A stretch of DNA of 6,545 nt from the NCBI GenBank assembly GCA_000715855.1, contig KL571213.1, forward strand, positions 31,772 to 38,316, read 5' to 3'. Below, piece by piece: positions 1-5,363 of the stretch (within the stretch, counting starts at the first letter, position 1; each line of letters begins with the position of its first letter). Source of the stretch: Actinoplanes liguriensis. GTDB lineage: Bacteria > Actinomycetota > Actinomycetes > Mycobacteriales > Micromonosporaceae. The position numbers and the translations under genes were made by a program. The notes under the pieces were generated by a model that searched no databases, was not told where the DNA came from, and was given only the letters and a program-made list of their open reading frames with translations.

Positions 1-1807
1 AGTACTGGCGGTCCAGGTAGGTGACCGACGGATCCTCGGGGAAGCCGACCACCATCGGCCGCATCACCGGCACGCCCGTCAGGTGCGCCTCGCGGGCGGC
101 GCCGAACAGGTACGGCATCAGGCGGTACTTGAGGTGCGTGAAGTGCCGGAGGACGTCCACCGACTCCTCGTCGAAGTTCCACGGCACCCGGTACGACTTC
201 GAGCCGTGCAGCCGGCTGTGCGACGACAGCAGGCCGAACGCCACCCACCGCTTGAACACGGCCGGATCCGGCAGCCCTTCGAAGCCGCCGATGTCGTGGC
301 TCCAGAAGCCGAAGCCGGACGACATCAGGGACAGGCCACCGCGCAGGCTCTCCGCCATCGACTCGAACGTGCCGGTGTTGTCGCCGCCCCAGTGCACCGG
401 GAACTGCTGGCCGCCGACGGTCGCGGAGCGGGCGAAGAGAACCGCCTCACCCTCGCCCTTCGCTTCCTTGAGCACGTCGAAGACGACCTGGTTGTAGATC
501 TGCGTGTAGTAGTTGTGCATCCGTTCCGGGTCGGAGCCGTCGTGCCACACGATGCCGTCGACCGGGATGCGCTCGCCGAAGTCCGACTTGAACGCGTCGA
601 CGCCCATCTCGACGAGGGCGCGCAGCTTCGACGCGTACCACTCACGGGCGTCCGGGTTGGTGAAGTCGACCAGACCCATGCCGGCCTGCCAGCGGTCCCA
701 CTGCCAGACGTCGCCGTTCTCCGTCCGTACCAGATAGCCGTTTGCTTTTCCTTCGGCGAAGAGCGGGGACCTCTGCGCGATGTAGGGGTTGATCCACAGG
801 CAGACCTTGAGGCCTTTGCCGGCGAGGCGTTTCAGCATGCCGGCCGGGTCCGGGAAGATCCGGGTGTCCCATTCGAAGTCGCACCAGTTGAACTCGCGCA
901 TCCAGAACGTGTCGAAGTGGAAGACCGACAGCGGCAGGTCCCGGTCGGCCATCCCGTCGACGAACTTGTTCACCGTCTCCTCGTCGTAGGAGGTGGTGAA
1001 CGACGTGGTCAGCCACAGCCCGAAGGACCAGGCCGGGGGCAGCGCCGGACGGCCGGTCAGCGCGGTGTACTTGCGCAGCACGTCGGCCGGGGTCGGACCG
1101 TAGATGACCAGGTACGACAGGGACTGCCCGGCGACGCTGAACTGGGTGCGGGTGACCATCTCGGAGGCCACCTCGAAGGAGACCTTGCCGGGGTGGTCGA
1201 CGAGGACGCCGTAACCGGCGTTCGTGAAGTAGAACGGGACGTTCTTGTAGGACTGCTCGGAGCTGGTGCCGCCGTCCTCGTTCCAGATGTCGATGCTCTG
1301 GCCGTTCTTGATCAGCGGCCCGAACCGCTCACCGAGACCGTAGACAACCTCTCCAACCCCAAGATCCAATTGCTCGTGTACGAAGTTCCCGCCGCCCCCG
1401 GAGACGATGCCCATCCCCTTCCAGCCACTGCCGGTGAGGCGCTTGCCGCCGGCGACGAAGTCCAGCCCCCAGTTGTCGCCGGTGAGCACCCGCGCGGTCA
1501 GCGCCCCGGAAGTGAACGACGATTCGGAAACCGAGACGTCGGTAACTTCCTGGGAGAACTCGAAGGCCGGGCTCTTGGCGACACCGCCCTGGAAGTGCTC
1601 GATGGTGACCCGGATGACGTCCGGGGCCGGCGATCCGAGGGTGACCGTGACGAGCGGCGCGTCCAGGGTGTCGCCGCGGTCCTGGATGCGCTTCGTGGCG
1701 GCCCAGACGGTGAGCGAGTCGGGCCCGGGGGTGCTGTCCTGGTAGTGCGCGGGGTGAACGACGGTGAGGCCGTCCCGTTTACGCCAGTAGCCGTCGGTGA
1801 ACTTCAT
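1..1807 (-). CDS. yicI: GH31 alpha-xylosidase, YicI type (3' end cut off by window edge)
   Basis: Glycoside hydrolase family 31 enzyme that releases alpha-D-xylose from the non-reducing end of alpha-xylosides such as isoprimeverose. No signal peptide is visible (it begins MKFTDGYWRKRDG), so it should be cytoplasmic. The frame is open from the ATG at 1807 to the edge, giving 602 residues; E. coli YicI has 772, so about 170 C-terminal beta-domain residues lie outside. Order: N-terminal beta-sandwich to about residue 245 (YGLGERFG, DGGTSSEQSYKN), then the (beta/alpha)8 barrel from ALPPAWSFGLWLTTSF. The nucleophile is D409 in KSDFGERIP (YicI D416) and the acid/base is D476 in HWGGDNTG (YicI D482). 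K407, F301 and W338 match YicI specificity residues, but T300 replaces Cys307. The Shine-Dalgarno AGGA lies 5 nt before the ATG. It is the last visible gene of the importer operon and acts on the imported sugar. The family call is very secure; the natural substrate is inferred. Confidence 0.97.
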   Translation of the reverse strand, partial: MKFTDGYWRKRDGLTVVHPAHYQDSTPGPDSLTVWAATKRIQDRGDTLDAPLVTVTLGSPAPDVIRVTIEHFQGGVAKSPAFEFSQEVTDVSVSESSFTSGALTARVLTGDNWGLDFVAGGKRLTGSGWKGMGIVSGGGGNFVHEQLDLGVGEVVYGLGERFGPLIKNGQSIDIWNEDGGTSSEQSYKNVPFYFTNAGYGVLVDHPGKVSFEVASEMVTRTQFSVAGQSLSYLVIYGPTPADVLRKYTALTGRPALPPAWSFGLWLTTSFTTSYDEETVNKFVDGMADRDLPLSVFHFDTFWMREFNWCDFEWDTRIFPDPAGMLKRLAGKGLKVCLWINPYIAQRSPLFAEGKANGYLVRTENGDVWQWDRWQAGMGLVDFTNPDAREWYASKLRALVEMGVDAFKSDFGERIPVDGIVWHDGSDPERMHNYYTQIYNQVVFDVLKEAKGEGEAVLFARSATVGGQQFPVHWGGDNTGTFESMAESLRGGLSLMSSGFGFWSHDIGGFEGLPDPAVFKRWVAFGLLSSHSRLHGSKSYRVPWNFDEESVDVLRHFTHLKYRLMPYLFGAAREAHLTGVPVMRPMVVGFPEDPSVTYLDRQY

Positions 1808-1812
1808 GGCAG

Positions 1813-1819
1813 TCCTTTT
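1813..1819 (-). promoter_or_regulatory. Ribosome binding site of the alpha-xylosidase
   Basis: The minus strand reads AAAAGGA, with a 5-nt spacer to the ATG at 1807. It fixes the start, which also matches the N-terminus of YicI proteins (MK.(T/S)DG.W). It sits directly downstream of the duplicated permease-tail stop codon at 1827-1829. Confidence 0.75.
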
Positions 1820-1825
1820 CTAAAG

Positions 1826-1855
1826 ATCACTTGAGGGCGGCGGCGATGCCGCGCG
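1826..1855 (-). repeat. Second copy of the permease gene's 3' end
   Basis: Aligned with 2086-2118 this segment matches at 27 of 30 positions, apart from one 3-nt gap that keeps the reading frame. Both copies include the terminal TGA. Read in the matching frame it encodes LSRGIAAALK-stop; the real permease ends LTRGIAAGAIK-stop. The copy ends 19 nt before the alpha-xylosidase ATG, a normal spacing for a permease followed by its next gene. It could be the original permease terminus, displaced by an expansion, or a leftover from a deleted paralogous permease gene. Confidence 0.75.
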
Positions 1856-1948
1856 AGAGCGGAGTGGCAGCAGCGATGCCGCACAAAAGCACCGGTGCCG
1901 CACAAAGAGCAGCGGCGCCGCACGGAAGCGGCGATGCCGCACGAGAGC
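1840..1948 (-). repeat. Five degenerate tandem units with short hairpins
   Basis: On the plus strand, cores of the form G(A/G/C)(T/G)GCCGC or close to it start near 1845, 1875, 1894, 1914 and 1933, so spacings are 30, 19, 20 and 19 bp. The units at 1840-1860 and 1928-1948 agree at 20 of 21 bases (GCGGCGATGCCGC then GCGAGAGC or ACGAGAGC). Each can fold. Units 1 and 5 have a perfect 5-bp stem with a 3-nt loop (GCGGC-GAT-GCCGC). Unit 2 keeps the stem in minus-strand RNA through a G-U pair. Unit 4 contains GCGGCGCCGC, and GCACCGGTGC lies at 1889-1898. The arm identity and the length argue against CRISPR. The array appears to have grown from the permease-tail sequence. Confidence 0.7.
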
Positions 1949-1988
1949 CGACCGGCGGGCGGTGCGGCCGCGCCGACGACCAGGGGCG

Positions 1989-2010
1989 ACTCCGGCGCCG
2001 CATCCGGAGT
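1989..2010. repeat. Inverted repeat, 7-bp arms
   Basis: Arms ACTCCGG (1989-1995) and CCGGAGT (2004-2010) are separated by 8 nt. It lies inside the permease/alpha-xylosidase gap and would form a modest stem-loop in the operon mRNA. There is no T-tract after it on either strand, so it is not a classical intrinsic terminator. Confidence 0.5.
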
Positions 2011-2041
2011 GGGAGCGGCAGCACCATCGCGGTTGGGGGCA

Positions 2042-2076
2042 GCGCCGCCGCCCTGGAGGTCGGCGGACGGCGGCGC
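2042..2076. repeat. Inverted repeat, 9-bp GC arms, just after the permease stop
   Basis: Arms GCGCCGCCG (2042-2050) and CGGCGGCGC (2068-2076) are perfectly complementary, with a 17-nt loop that can pair further. It starts about 11 nt downstream of the permease stop codon on the minus-strand transcript. It could protect the upstream mRNA or attenuate transcription into the alpha-xylosidase. No T-run follows. In such GC-rich sequence some of this may be chance. Confidence 0.45.
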
Positions 2077-2085
2077 CGCGCGGGC

Positions 2086-2118
2086 ATCACTTGATGGCGC
2101 CGGCCGCGATGCCGCGTG
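2086..2118 (-). repeat. Permease 3' end, partner of the downstream copy
   Basis: This is the functional 3' end of the inner permease gene (LTRGIAAGAIK plus TGA), and it recurs 260-263 bp downstream at 1826-1855. It contains the core GATGCCGC (plus strand, 2108-2115), which also seeds the units at 1840-1948. Confidence 0.7.
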
Positions 2119-2968
2119 TAAGGGTCCGCTGGAAGATCAGGAAGAAGATCATCGCGGGGATGATGCCGATCAACGCGGACGCACTGGTGGTGGTGGCGTC
2201 CATCATCCGGTCGCCCTGCAGGACGCCGAGTGCCACCGGGACGGTCTGGTTGTCGTTGGAGATCAGGAAGATCAGCGGCAGGAAGAACTCGTTCCACGTC
2301 CAGATGAAGAAGAACGTGAACAGCACCGCGAGCGTCGGCCGGCTGACCGGCACCACCACCCGCCACAACGACCGCCACTTGCCGGCCCCGTCGATCGCGG
2401 CGGCCTCCAGCAACTCCTTGGGGAACTCGGTGTAGACCGAGGTCAGCAGGTACGTGCCGAACGCGCTCTGGATGACGGTGAAGATGATGATGACCGACCA
2501 CAGGCTGTCGTAGAGCCCCACCTGCTTCGACAGGTAGTACAGCGGGTAGACCAGCACCTCCTGCGGCAGCAGGTTCGCGATCAGGAAGAAGACCAGGAAC
2601 CAGAGCCGGCCTTTGACCCGTCCGATGCCCAGCGCGTACGCGTTGAACACCGACAGGATCACGCCGAGCACCGCCACCACGATGCTGGTGATGAAGCTGT
2701 TCCAGAGCTTGAGCCCGAAGTTCGCCCGGTTCCAGAAGTCGACGATGCCCTGCCAGTAGAGGTGGTGCGGCAGCGCGAGGGGCCCGTTCGCGGCGTAGTC
2801 GGCGGGGCTCTTGACCGCGTTGATCGCCACCACGAGCAGCGGCGCGACGATGAGCAGGAGCAGGACGAGCAGGAGGGCGAGGATGAAGAAGCGGGCCGGG
2901 TGACGCTCGCGGAGCGAGACCCGTTCCGGGGTACGGCTTGTGGACGCGCGCGTCGCGGTGAGAGTCAT
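2087..2968 (-). CDS. Carbohydrate ABC transporter permease, MalG-like (CUT1)
   Basis: The second inner-membrane subunit of a binding-protein-dependent sugar importer, 293 residues, usual for MalG-type proteins. A cytoplasmic N-terminal tail of about 25 residues is followed by six predicted membrane segments, roughly at 26-49, 90-112, 122-143, 155-177, 211-237 and 264-281. The EAA loop that docks the ATPase is at 188-211 (EAAAIDGAGKWRSLWRVVVPVSRP), matching the family pattern EAA...DGA...P...P. I chose the ATG at 2968 because GGAG sits 8 nt upstream and it begins 4 bp after the preceding permease's stop. An in-frame GTG at 2989 would add seven residues and overlap that gene by 17 bp, with no Shine-Dalgarno sequence. 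It should pair with the upstream permease as a heterodimer. Its last codons recur 260 bp downstream. The sugar cannot be read from the sequence. Confidence 0.96.
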   Translation of the reverse strand: MTLTATRASTSRTPERVSLRERHPARFFILALLLVLLLLIVAPLLVVAINAVKSPADYAANGPLALPHHLYWQGIVDFWNRANFGLKLWNSFITSIVVAVLGVILSVFNAYALGIGRVKGRLWFLVFFLIANLLPQEVLVYPLYYLSKQVGLYDSLWSVIIIFTVIQSAFGTYLLTSVYTEFPKELLEAAAIDGAGKWRSLWRVVVPVSRPTLAVLFTFFFIWTWNEFFLPLIFLISNDNQTVPVALGVLQGDRMMDATTTSASALIGIIPAMIFFLIFQRTLTRGIAAGAIK

Positions 2969-2972
2969 GGGG

Positions 2973-3866
2973 TCAGCTCCGCTCGGCACGGTTCTGCAGG
3001 CGCAGGAAGACGATCGCGAGGATGACGATCAGGACGGTGAGCACCGTGGAGATCGCCGATCCGTACCCGACCTGGGCCTTCTCGAAGAAGTTCTTGTAGG
3101 CGAAGTAGGACGGCACCAGCGTCGCGTTGCTCGGGCCGCCCCGGGTGAGCACGAAGATCTGCCCGAAGATCTTGAGGGACGCGATGGTCGTGGTCACCAG
3201 CACCACGTACAGCTCGGGCCGGATCATCGCGACGGTGATCTTCCGGAACCGCTGCCACCAGGTCGCGCCGTCGAGGTCGGCGGCTTCGTAGAGCTCGGGG
3301 TCGATGCGCTGCAGGCCGGACATGAACATGACGATCGGGTAGCCGAGCTGGAACCAGATCATCACGAACATGACGCTGTACAGCGCGTATTTCGGGTCGC
3401 CGAGCCAGTTGCGGGTCAGCGAGCCGAGCCCGATCGACTCCATGATCTTGTTGAGCGCGCCGTAACTGGGGTGCAGGATCCAGCCCCAGATGATGCCGGT
3501 GACCGCGACCGGGAGCACCTGCGGCAGGTAGTAGCCGGAGCGCAGCACGGACGCCCAGCGGTCGCTGAACTTCTTGGCCACGTAGTCGAACAGGACCGCG
3601 GCCAGGACGAGACCGAGGAAGGTCGGTATCACCGCCATCGCGATGATCAGCAGGATGATGTGCCCGAAGGAGGCCCAGAAGTTGGCGTCCTCGAACAGCC
3701 GGGTGTAGTTGTCGAAGCCCACCCACCTGGGGCTGCCGATCCCGGTCCACTTGGTGAAGCTGATGTAGACCGTCATCACCAGCGGGACGACGATCACCGC
3801 GATCGAGGCGATCATCCCGGGAATGAGGTAGACCGCGTAACCGCGGTTCTTGGTGCTGCCGGCCAT
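2973..3866 (-). CDS. Carbohydrate ABC transporter permease, MalF-like (CUT1)
   Basis: The first inner-membrane subunit of the sugar importer, 297 residues. Six hydrophobic segments are visible, roughly at 11-35, 68-93, 112-130, 160-183, 220-240 and 268-290. The N-terminal region (YLIPGMIASIAVIVVPLVMTVYISFTKW as segment 1, then WVGFDNYTRLFED) is typical of short MalF-type permeases of Gram-positive bacteria, which lack the large periplasmic insert of E. coli MalF. The ATPase-docking EAA loop is at 194-217 (EAADLDGATWWQRFRKITVAMIRP). The usual proline in the 'LP' position is alanine here (VAM), a small departure. The ATG at 3866 has AAAGGA 8 nt upstream. It follows the binding protein after a 62-bp gap that holds a strong stem-loop, and precedes the second permease by 4 bp. 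The exact substrate is not readable from the sequence. Confidence 0.96.
   Translation of the reverse strand: MAGSTKNRGYAVYLIPGMIASIAVIVVPLVMTVYISFTKWTGIGSPRWVGFDNYTRLFEDANFWASFGHIILLIIAMAVIPTFLGLVLAAVLFDYVAKKFSDRWASVLRSGYYLPQVLPVAVTGIIWGWILHPSYGALNKIMESIGLGSLTRNWLGDPKYALYSVMFVMIWFQLGYPIVMFMSGLQRIDPELYEAADLDGATWWQRFRKITVAMIRPELYVVLVTTTIASLKIFGQIFVLTRGGPSNATLVPSYFAYKNFFEKAQVGYGSAISTVLTVLIVILAIVFLRLQNRAERS
2977..2980 (-). promoter_or_regulatory. Ribosome binding site deciding the MalG-like start
   Basis: Minus-strand GGAG lies 8 nt before the ATG at 2966-2968, inside the last codons of the upstream permease gene. The alternative GTG at 2987-2989 has no comparable sequence in front of it. The arrangement suggests translational coupling of the two permeases. 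Confidence 0.65.
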
Positions 3867-3874
3867 GCGCCCGG

Positions 3875-3880
3875 TCCTTT
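3875..3880 (-). promoter_or_regulatory. Ribosome binding site of the MalF-like permease
   Basis: Minus-strand AAAGGA with an 8-nt spacer to the ATG at 3864-3866. It lies 4 nt beyond the base of the intercistronic stem-loop, so that structure may affect ribosome access. Confidence 0.7.
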
Positions 3881-3884
3881 CCAG

Positions 3885-3912
3885 CGGGGCGGGCGGTCGT
3901 CCGCCCGCCCCG
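3885..3912 (-). promoter_or_regulatory. Intercistronic stem-loop between binding protein and permease genes
   Basis: Perfect 12-bp arms CGGGGCGGGCGG (3885-3896) and CCGCCCGCCCCG (3901-3912) enclose a 4-nt loop. The structure occupies most of the 62-bp gap and lacks a following T-tract on the minus strand. In sugar ABC operons such structures typically protect the upstream binding-protein mRNA from 3' decay, or partly terminate transcription, so that the binding protein is made in excess of the permeases. That role is inferred here from position and stability. Confidence 0.75.
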
Positions 3913-3928
3913 GTTCACGAACGCGGGA

Positions 3929-5245
3929 TCACTTACCGAGATCGGCCAGGTTCTCGTTGTACGGCTTGGCGATCTCGTCCTGGAAGGCCTGCGGCGTCTT
4001 CGAGCCGTTGATCAGGCCCTGCGTCGCGGCCACCATCACGTCGTAGTAGCCGGGAGCCGGCCAGTCCGGGTAGAAGGCGAGGCCGTCACCGGTGACGAGC
4101 TTGTTGAAGTTCTCGATCAGTTCCTTGTTCTTCGCGTCGGTGATCGCGCTCGCGTCGGCCGCCACCGGGACGCCGCCGTTGTTGCCGAGCAGGTTCTGCA
4201 CCTCGGCCGACATGGTGATGTCGATGAAGTCGTACGCCAGGGCCTTGGCCTTGCTCTTCTCCGGCACGACCCAGAGGTTGCCGCTGGAGCCCGGGTGCAG
4301 GGTGTTGCCGGGGAACAGGAACGTGCCCCACTCGAAGTTCTTGACCTCTTTGGCGAACCGGCCGTACCACCAGGAGCCGGAGATCAGGATCGGGAACTTG
4401 CCCTGCTCCCAGGAGACGCCCATGTCCTCGGCCTTGATGCCGGCCGAGTTCTTGGCGATGTAGCCCTTCGACACCCACTCGGCGAACGTGGTGGCGCCGT
4501 AGCTGATCACCGGGCCGTTGAAGTCGACCTTGTTCTTGTAGAGCTGGTAGTCGTCGACGAACGCGCGGTCGGCCTTGGAGAGCGCCAGCTCGTAGAAGAT
4601 CTGCTGGGCCGGGTACTCGGCGCCGCCGACCGCGAGCGGGACGACCTTGTTCTGCACGAAGGTGTCCATCGCGGCGGTGAACTCGGCGAGCGTCGTCGGC
4701 ACGGCGATCTTGTACTTGTCGAACATCGTCTTGTTGTAATAAACCATGACGTACTCGCCGTAGTTGGGCACGCCGAAGAACTTCCCGCTGCCCATGATGC
4801 CGTCTTCGTCGTACTTCGCCGTGGTCTGCAGGCTCGACGAGAGCTTCTTGTCCCAGCCGCGCTTGGTCGCCTCGTCGGACAGGTCGGTGAGCAGGCCCTG
4901 CTTGGAGAGCAGGCCGGCGGTCGCGTTGCCCTTGTTGTACTCGAGGATGTCCGGCGCGCTGTCCGAGTTCAGGATCATCTGGGCGTTCTGCTGGATCTGC
5001 TCGAAGGACTTCTCCTCGAACTTCACCTCGACGCCCGGGTGCTTGGTCTTGAAGATCTCGATCGCCTTGGCCCAGGCGATGCCCATCGCGCTGGTCGGGC
5101 CCTCGTAGTGCCAGAGGGTCAGGGTCTTGGCGTCGGCGCCCTCGGTCGAGGAGGACGACGAGTCGTCGTCCTTGCCGCAGGCCGCGAGGGCGGCGGCGCT
5201 CAGGCCGAGTGCGCCGGTGAGCAGGCCACGTCGTGAAAGGGTCAT
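3929..5245 (-). CDS. Extracellular sugar-binding lipoprotein of the ABC importer (SBP family 1)
   Basis: The substrate-capturing subunit of the importer, 438 residues, anchored to the outer face of the membrane. The N-terminus combines a twin-arginine motif (SRRGLLTG, residues 4-11), a hydrophobic stretch and a lipobox ending ALAAC with the lipidated cysteine at C23. A flexible acidic/Ser-rich linker follows (GKDDDSSSSSTEGADA). The mature domain starts TLTLWHYEG at 41-49. The family signature is at 158-178 (GVPNYGEYVMVYYNKTMFDKY). Aromatic clusters SGSWWYGRF (289-297) and FYPDWPAPGYYD (391-402) are plausible sugar-stacking residues. The ATG at 5245 has GGGAGGA 7 nt upstream. It is the first gene after the promoter and operators, and is followed by a stem-loop likely to favour its expression. 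The neighbouring alpha-xylosidase suggests a xylose-containing oligosaccharide, but the ligand is not proven by sequence. Confidence 0.97.
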   Translation of the reverse strand: MTLSRRGLLTGALGLSAAALAACGKDDDSSSSSTEGADAKTLTLWHYEGPTSAMGIAWAKAIEIFKTKHPGVEVKFEEKSFEQIQQNAQMILNSDSAPDILEYNKGNATAGLLSKQGLLTDLSDEATKRGWDKKLSSSLQTTAKYDEDGIMGSGKFFGVPNYGEYVMVYYNKTMFDKYKIAVPTTLAEFTAAMDTFVQNKVVPLAVGGAEYPAQQIFYELALSKADRAFVDDYQLYKNKVDFNGPVISYGATTFAEWVSKGYIAKNSAGIKAEDMGVSWEQGKFPILISGSWWYGRFAKEVKNFEWGTFLFPGNTLHPGSSGNLWVVPEKSKAKALAYDFIDITMSAEVQNLLGNNGGVPVAADASAITDAKNKELIENFNKLVTGDGLAFYPDWPAPGYYDVMVAATQGLINGSKTPQAFQDEIAKPYNENLADLGK

Positions 5246-5252
5246 CTCGGGG

Positions 5253-5259
5253 TCCTCCC
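5253..5259 (-). promoter_or_regulatory. Ribosome binding site of the sugar-binding protein
   Basis: Minus-strand GGGAGGA, 7 nt before the ATG at 5243-5245. It is the strongest Shine-Dalgarno sequence among the operon genes, in keeping with the high abundance expected of a binding protein. Confidence 0.8.
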
Positions 5260-5298
5260 AGGGGGACTGTTCCAGGAGTGAAATGTCATCAGGGGAAA

Positions 5299-5318
5299 TC
5301 GTCGAAGCGCTTCGACGA
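5299..5318. promoter_or_regulatory. LacI-type operator, downstream site
   Basis: A perfect 20-bp palindrome, TCGTCGAAGCGCTTCGACGA, with the central CG step that LacI-family hinge helices intercalate. It shares the 16-bp core GTCGAAGCGCTTCGAC with the site at 5330-5349. It lies about +39 to +58 from the predicted transcription start. The likely ligand is the LacI-family protein encoded immediately upstream. Confidence 0.9.
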
Positions 5319-5336
5319 ATCGAAGCGTTTTGTCGA
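5317..5336. promoter_or_regulatory. Degenerate operator-like sequence between the two perfect sites
   Basis: Centred at 5326/5327 it matches the downstream operator at 14 of 20 positions: an intact left half (TCGAAGCG) and a decayed right half (TTTTGTCGA). It overlaps the upstream operator by 7 bp and touches the other, so it could not be occupied together with them. It is either a remnant of operator duplication or a weak competing site. Confidence 0.35.
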
Positions 5337-5349
5337 AGCGCTTCGACAA
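5330..5349. promoter_or_regulatory. LacI-type operator, promoter-proximal site
   Basis: A perfect 20-bp palindrome, TTGTCGAAGCGCTTCGACAA, with the same 16-bp core as the site at 5299-5318. Its centre is 31 bp from that site, close to three helical turns, so two dimers would sit on the same DNA face. It lies about +8 to +27 from the predicted start, where a bound repressor would block promoter escape. Confidence 0.9.
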
Positions 5350-5363
5350 CTGCCTTGCCGCAG

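Larger units (their letters stand above)
1808..2086 (-). other. Repeat-rich gap between permease and alpha-xylosidase
   Basis: This 279-bp stretch is the longest gap in an otherwise tightly packed operon. It holds a near copy of the permease 3' end (1826-1855), five degenerate hairpin-forming units (1840-1948), a 7-bp inverted repeat (1989-2010) and a 9-bp inverted repeat (2042-2076). One frame stays open throughout: an ATG at 2085-2087 overlaps the permease stop as TGATG and runs 86 codons to the TGA at 1827-1829. Its product would be Arg/Pro/Ala-rich low complexity ending LSRGIAAALK, and nothing in it looks like a known domain, so I do not call it a gene. The stretch may set the level of alpha-xylosidase relative to the importer through mRNA structure, or may be a neutral expansion. 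Confidence 0.6.

Noticed and set aside
83..1834. Very long plus-strand open frame opposite the alpha-xylosidase
   Set aside because: The translation is low-complexity Val/Arg/Gly/Glu-rich with no family resemblance, while the minus strand matches YicI residue by residue. It is a by-product of strong G/C codon bias.
1840..1948. Repeats as a CRISPR array
   Set aside because: Units are only about 20 bp, degenerate and nearly contiguous, with no unique spacers of regular length and no cas genes.
2987..2989. GTG as the start of the MalG-like permease
   Set aside because: No ribosome binding site in front, and it overlaps the preceding gene; the ATG at 2968 has GGAG at good spacing.
3885..3912. 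Stem-loop as a full intrinsic terminator
   Set aside because: No T-tract follows, the permeases downstream have no promoter of their own that I can see, and they must be co-expressed with the binding protein. Partial attenuation or mRNA protection fits better.
2965..3918. Minus-strand 317-codon frame overlapping the MalF-like permease
   Set aside because: Arg/His/Pro-rich out-of-frame reading without membrane segments; the correct frame carries the EAA motif and six hydrophobic segments.
1895..4046. Long plus-strand frames (1895-3025 and 2940-4046) opposite the permeases
   Set aside because: The Asp/Glu/Arg/His-rich products are typical antisense shadows of membrane-protein genes in GC-rich DNA; the minus-strand permeases are unmistakable.
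4295..5236. Plus-strand frame opposite the binding protein
   Set aside because: Leu/Val/Gly/Arg low-complexity translation, no plausible ribosome site or domain, and entirely overlapped by a well-supported gene.
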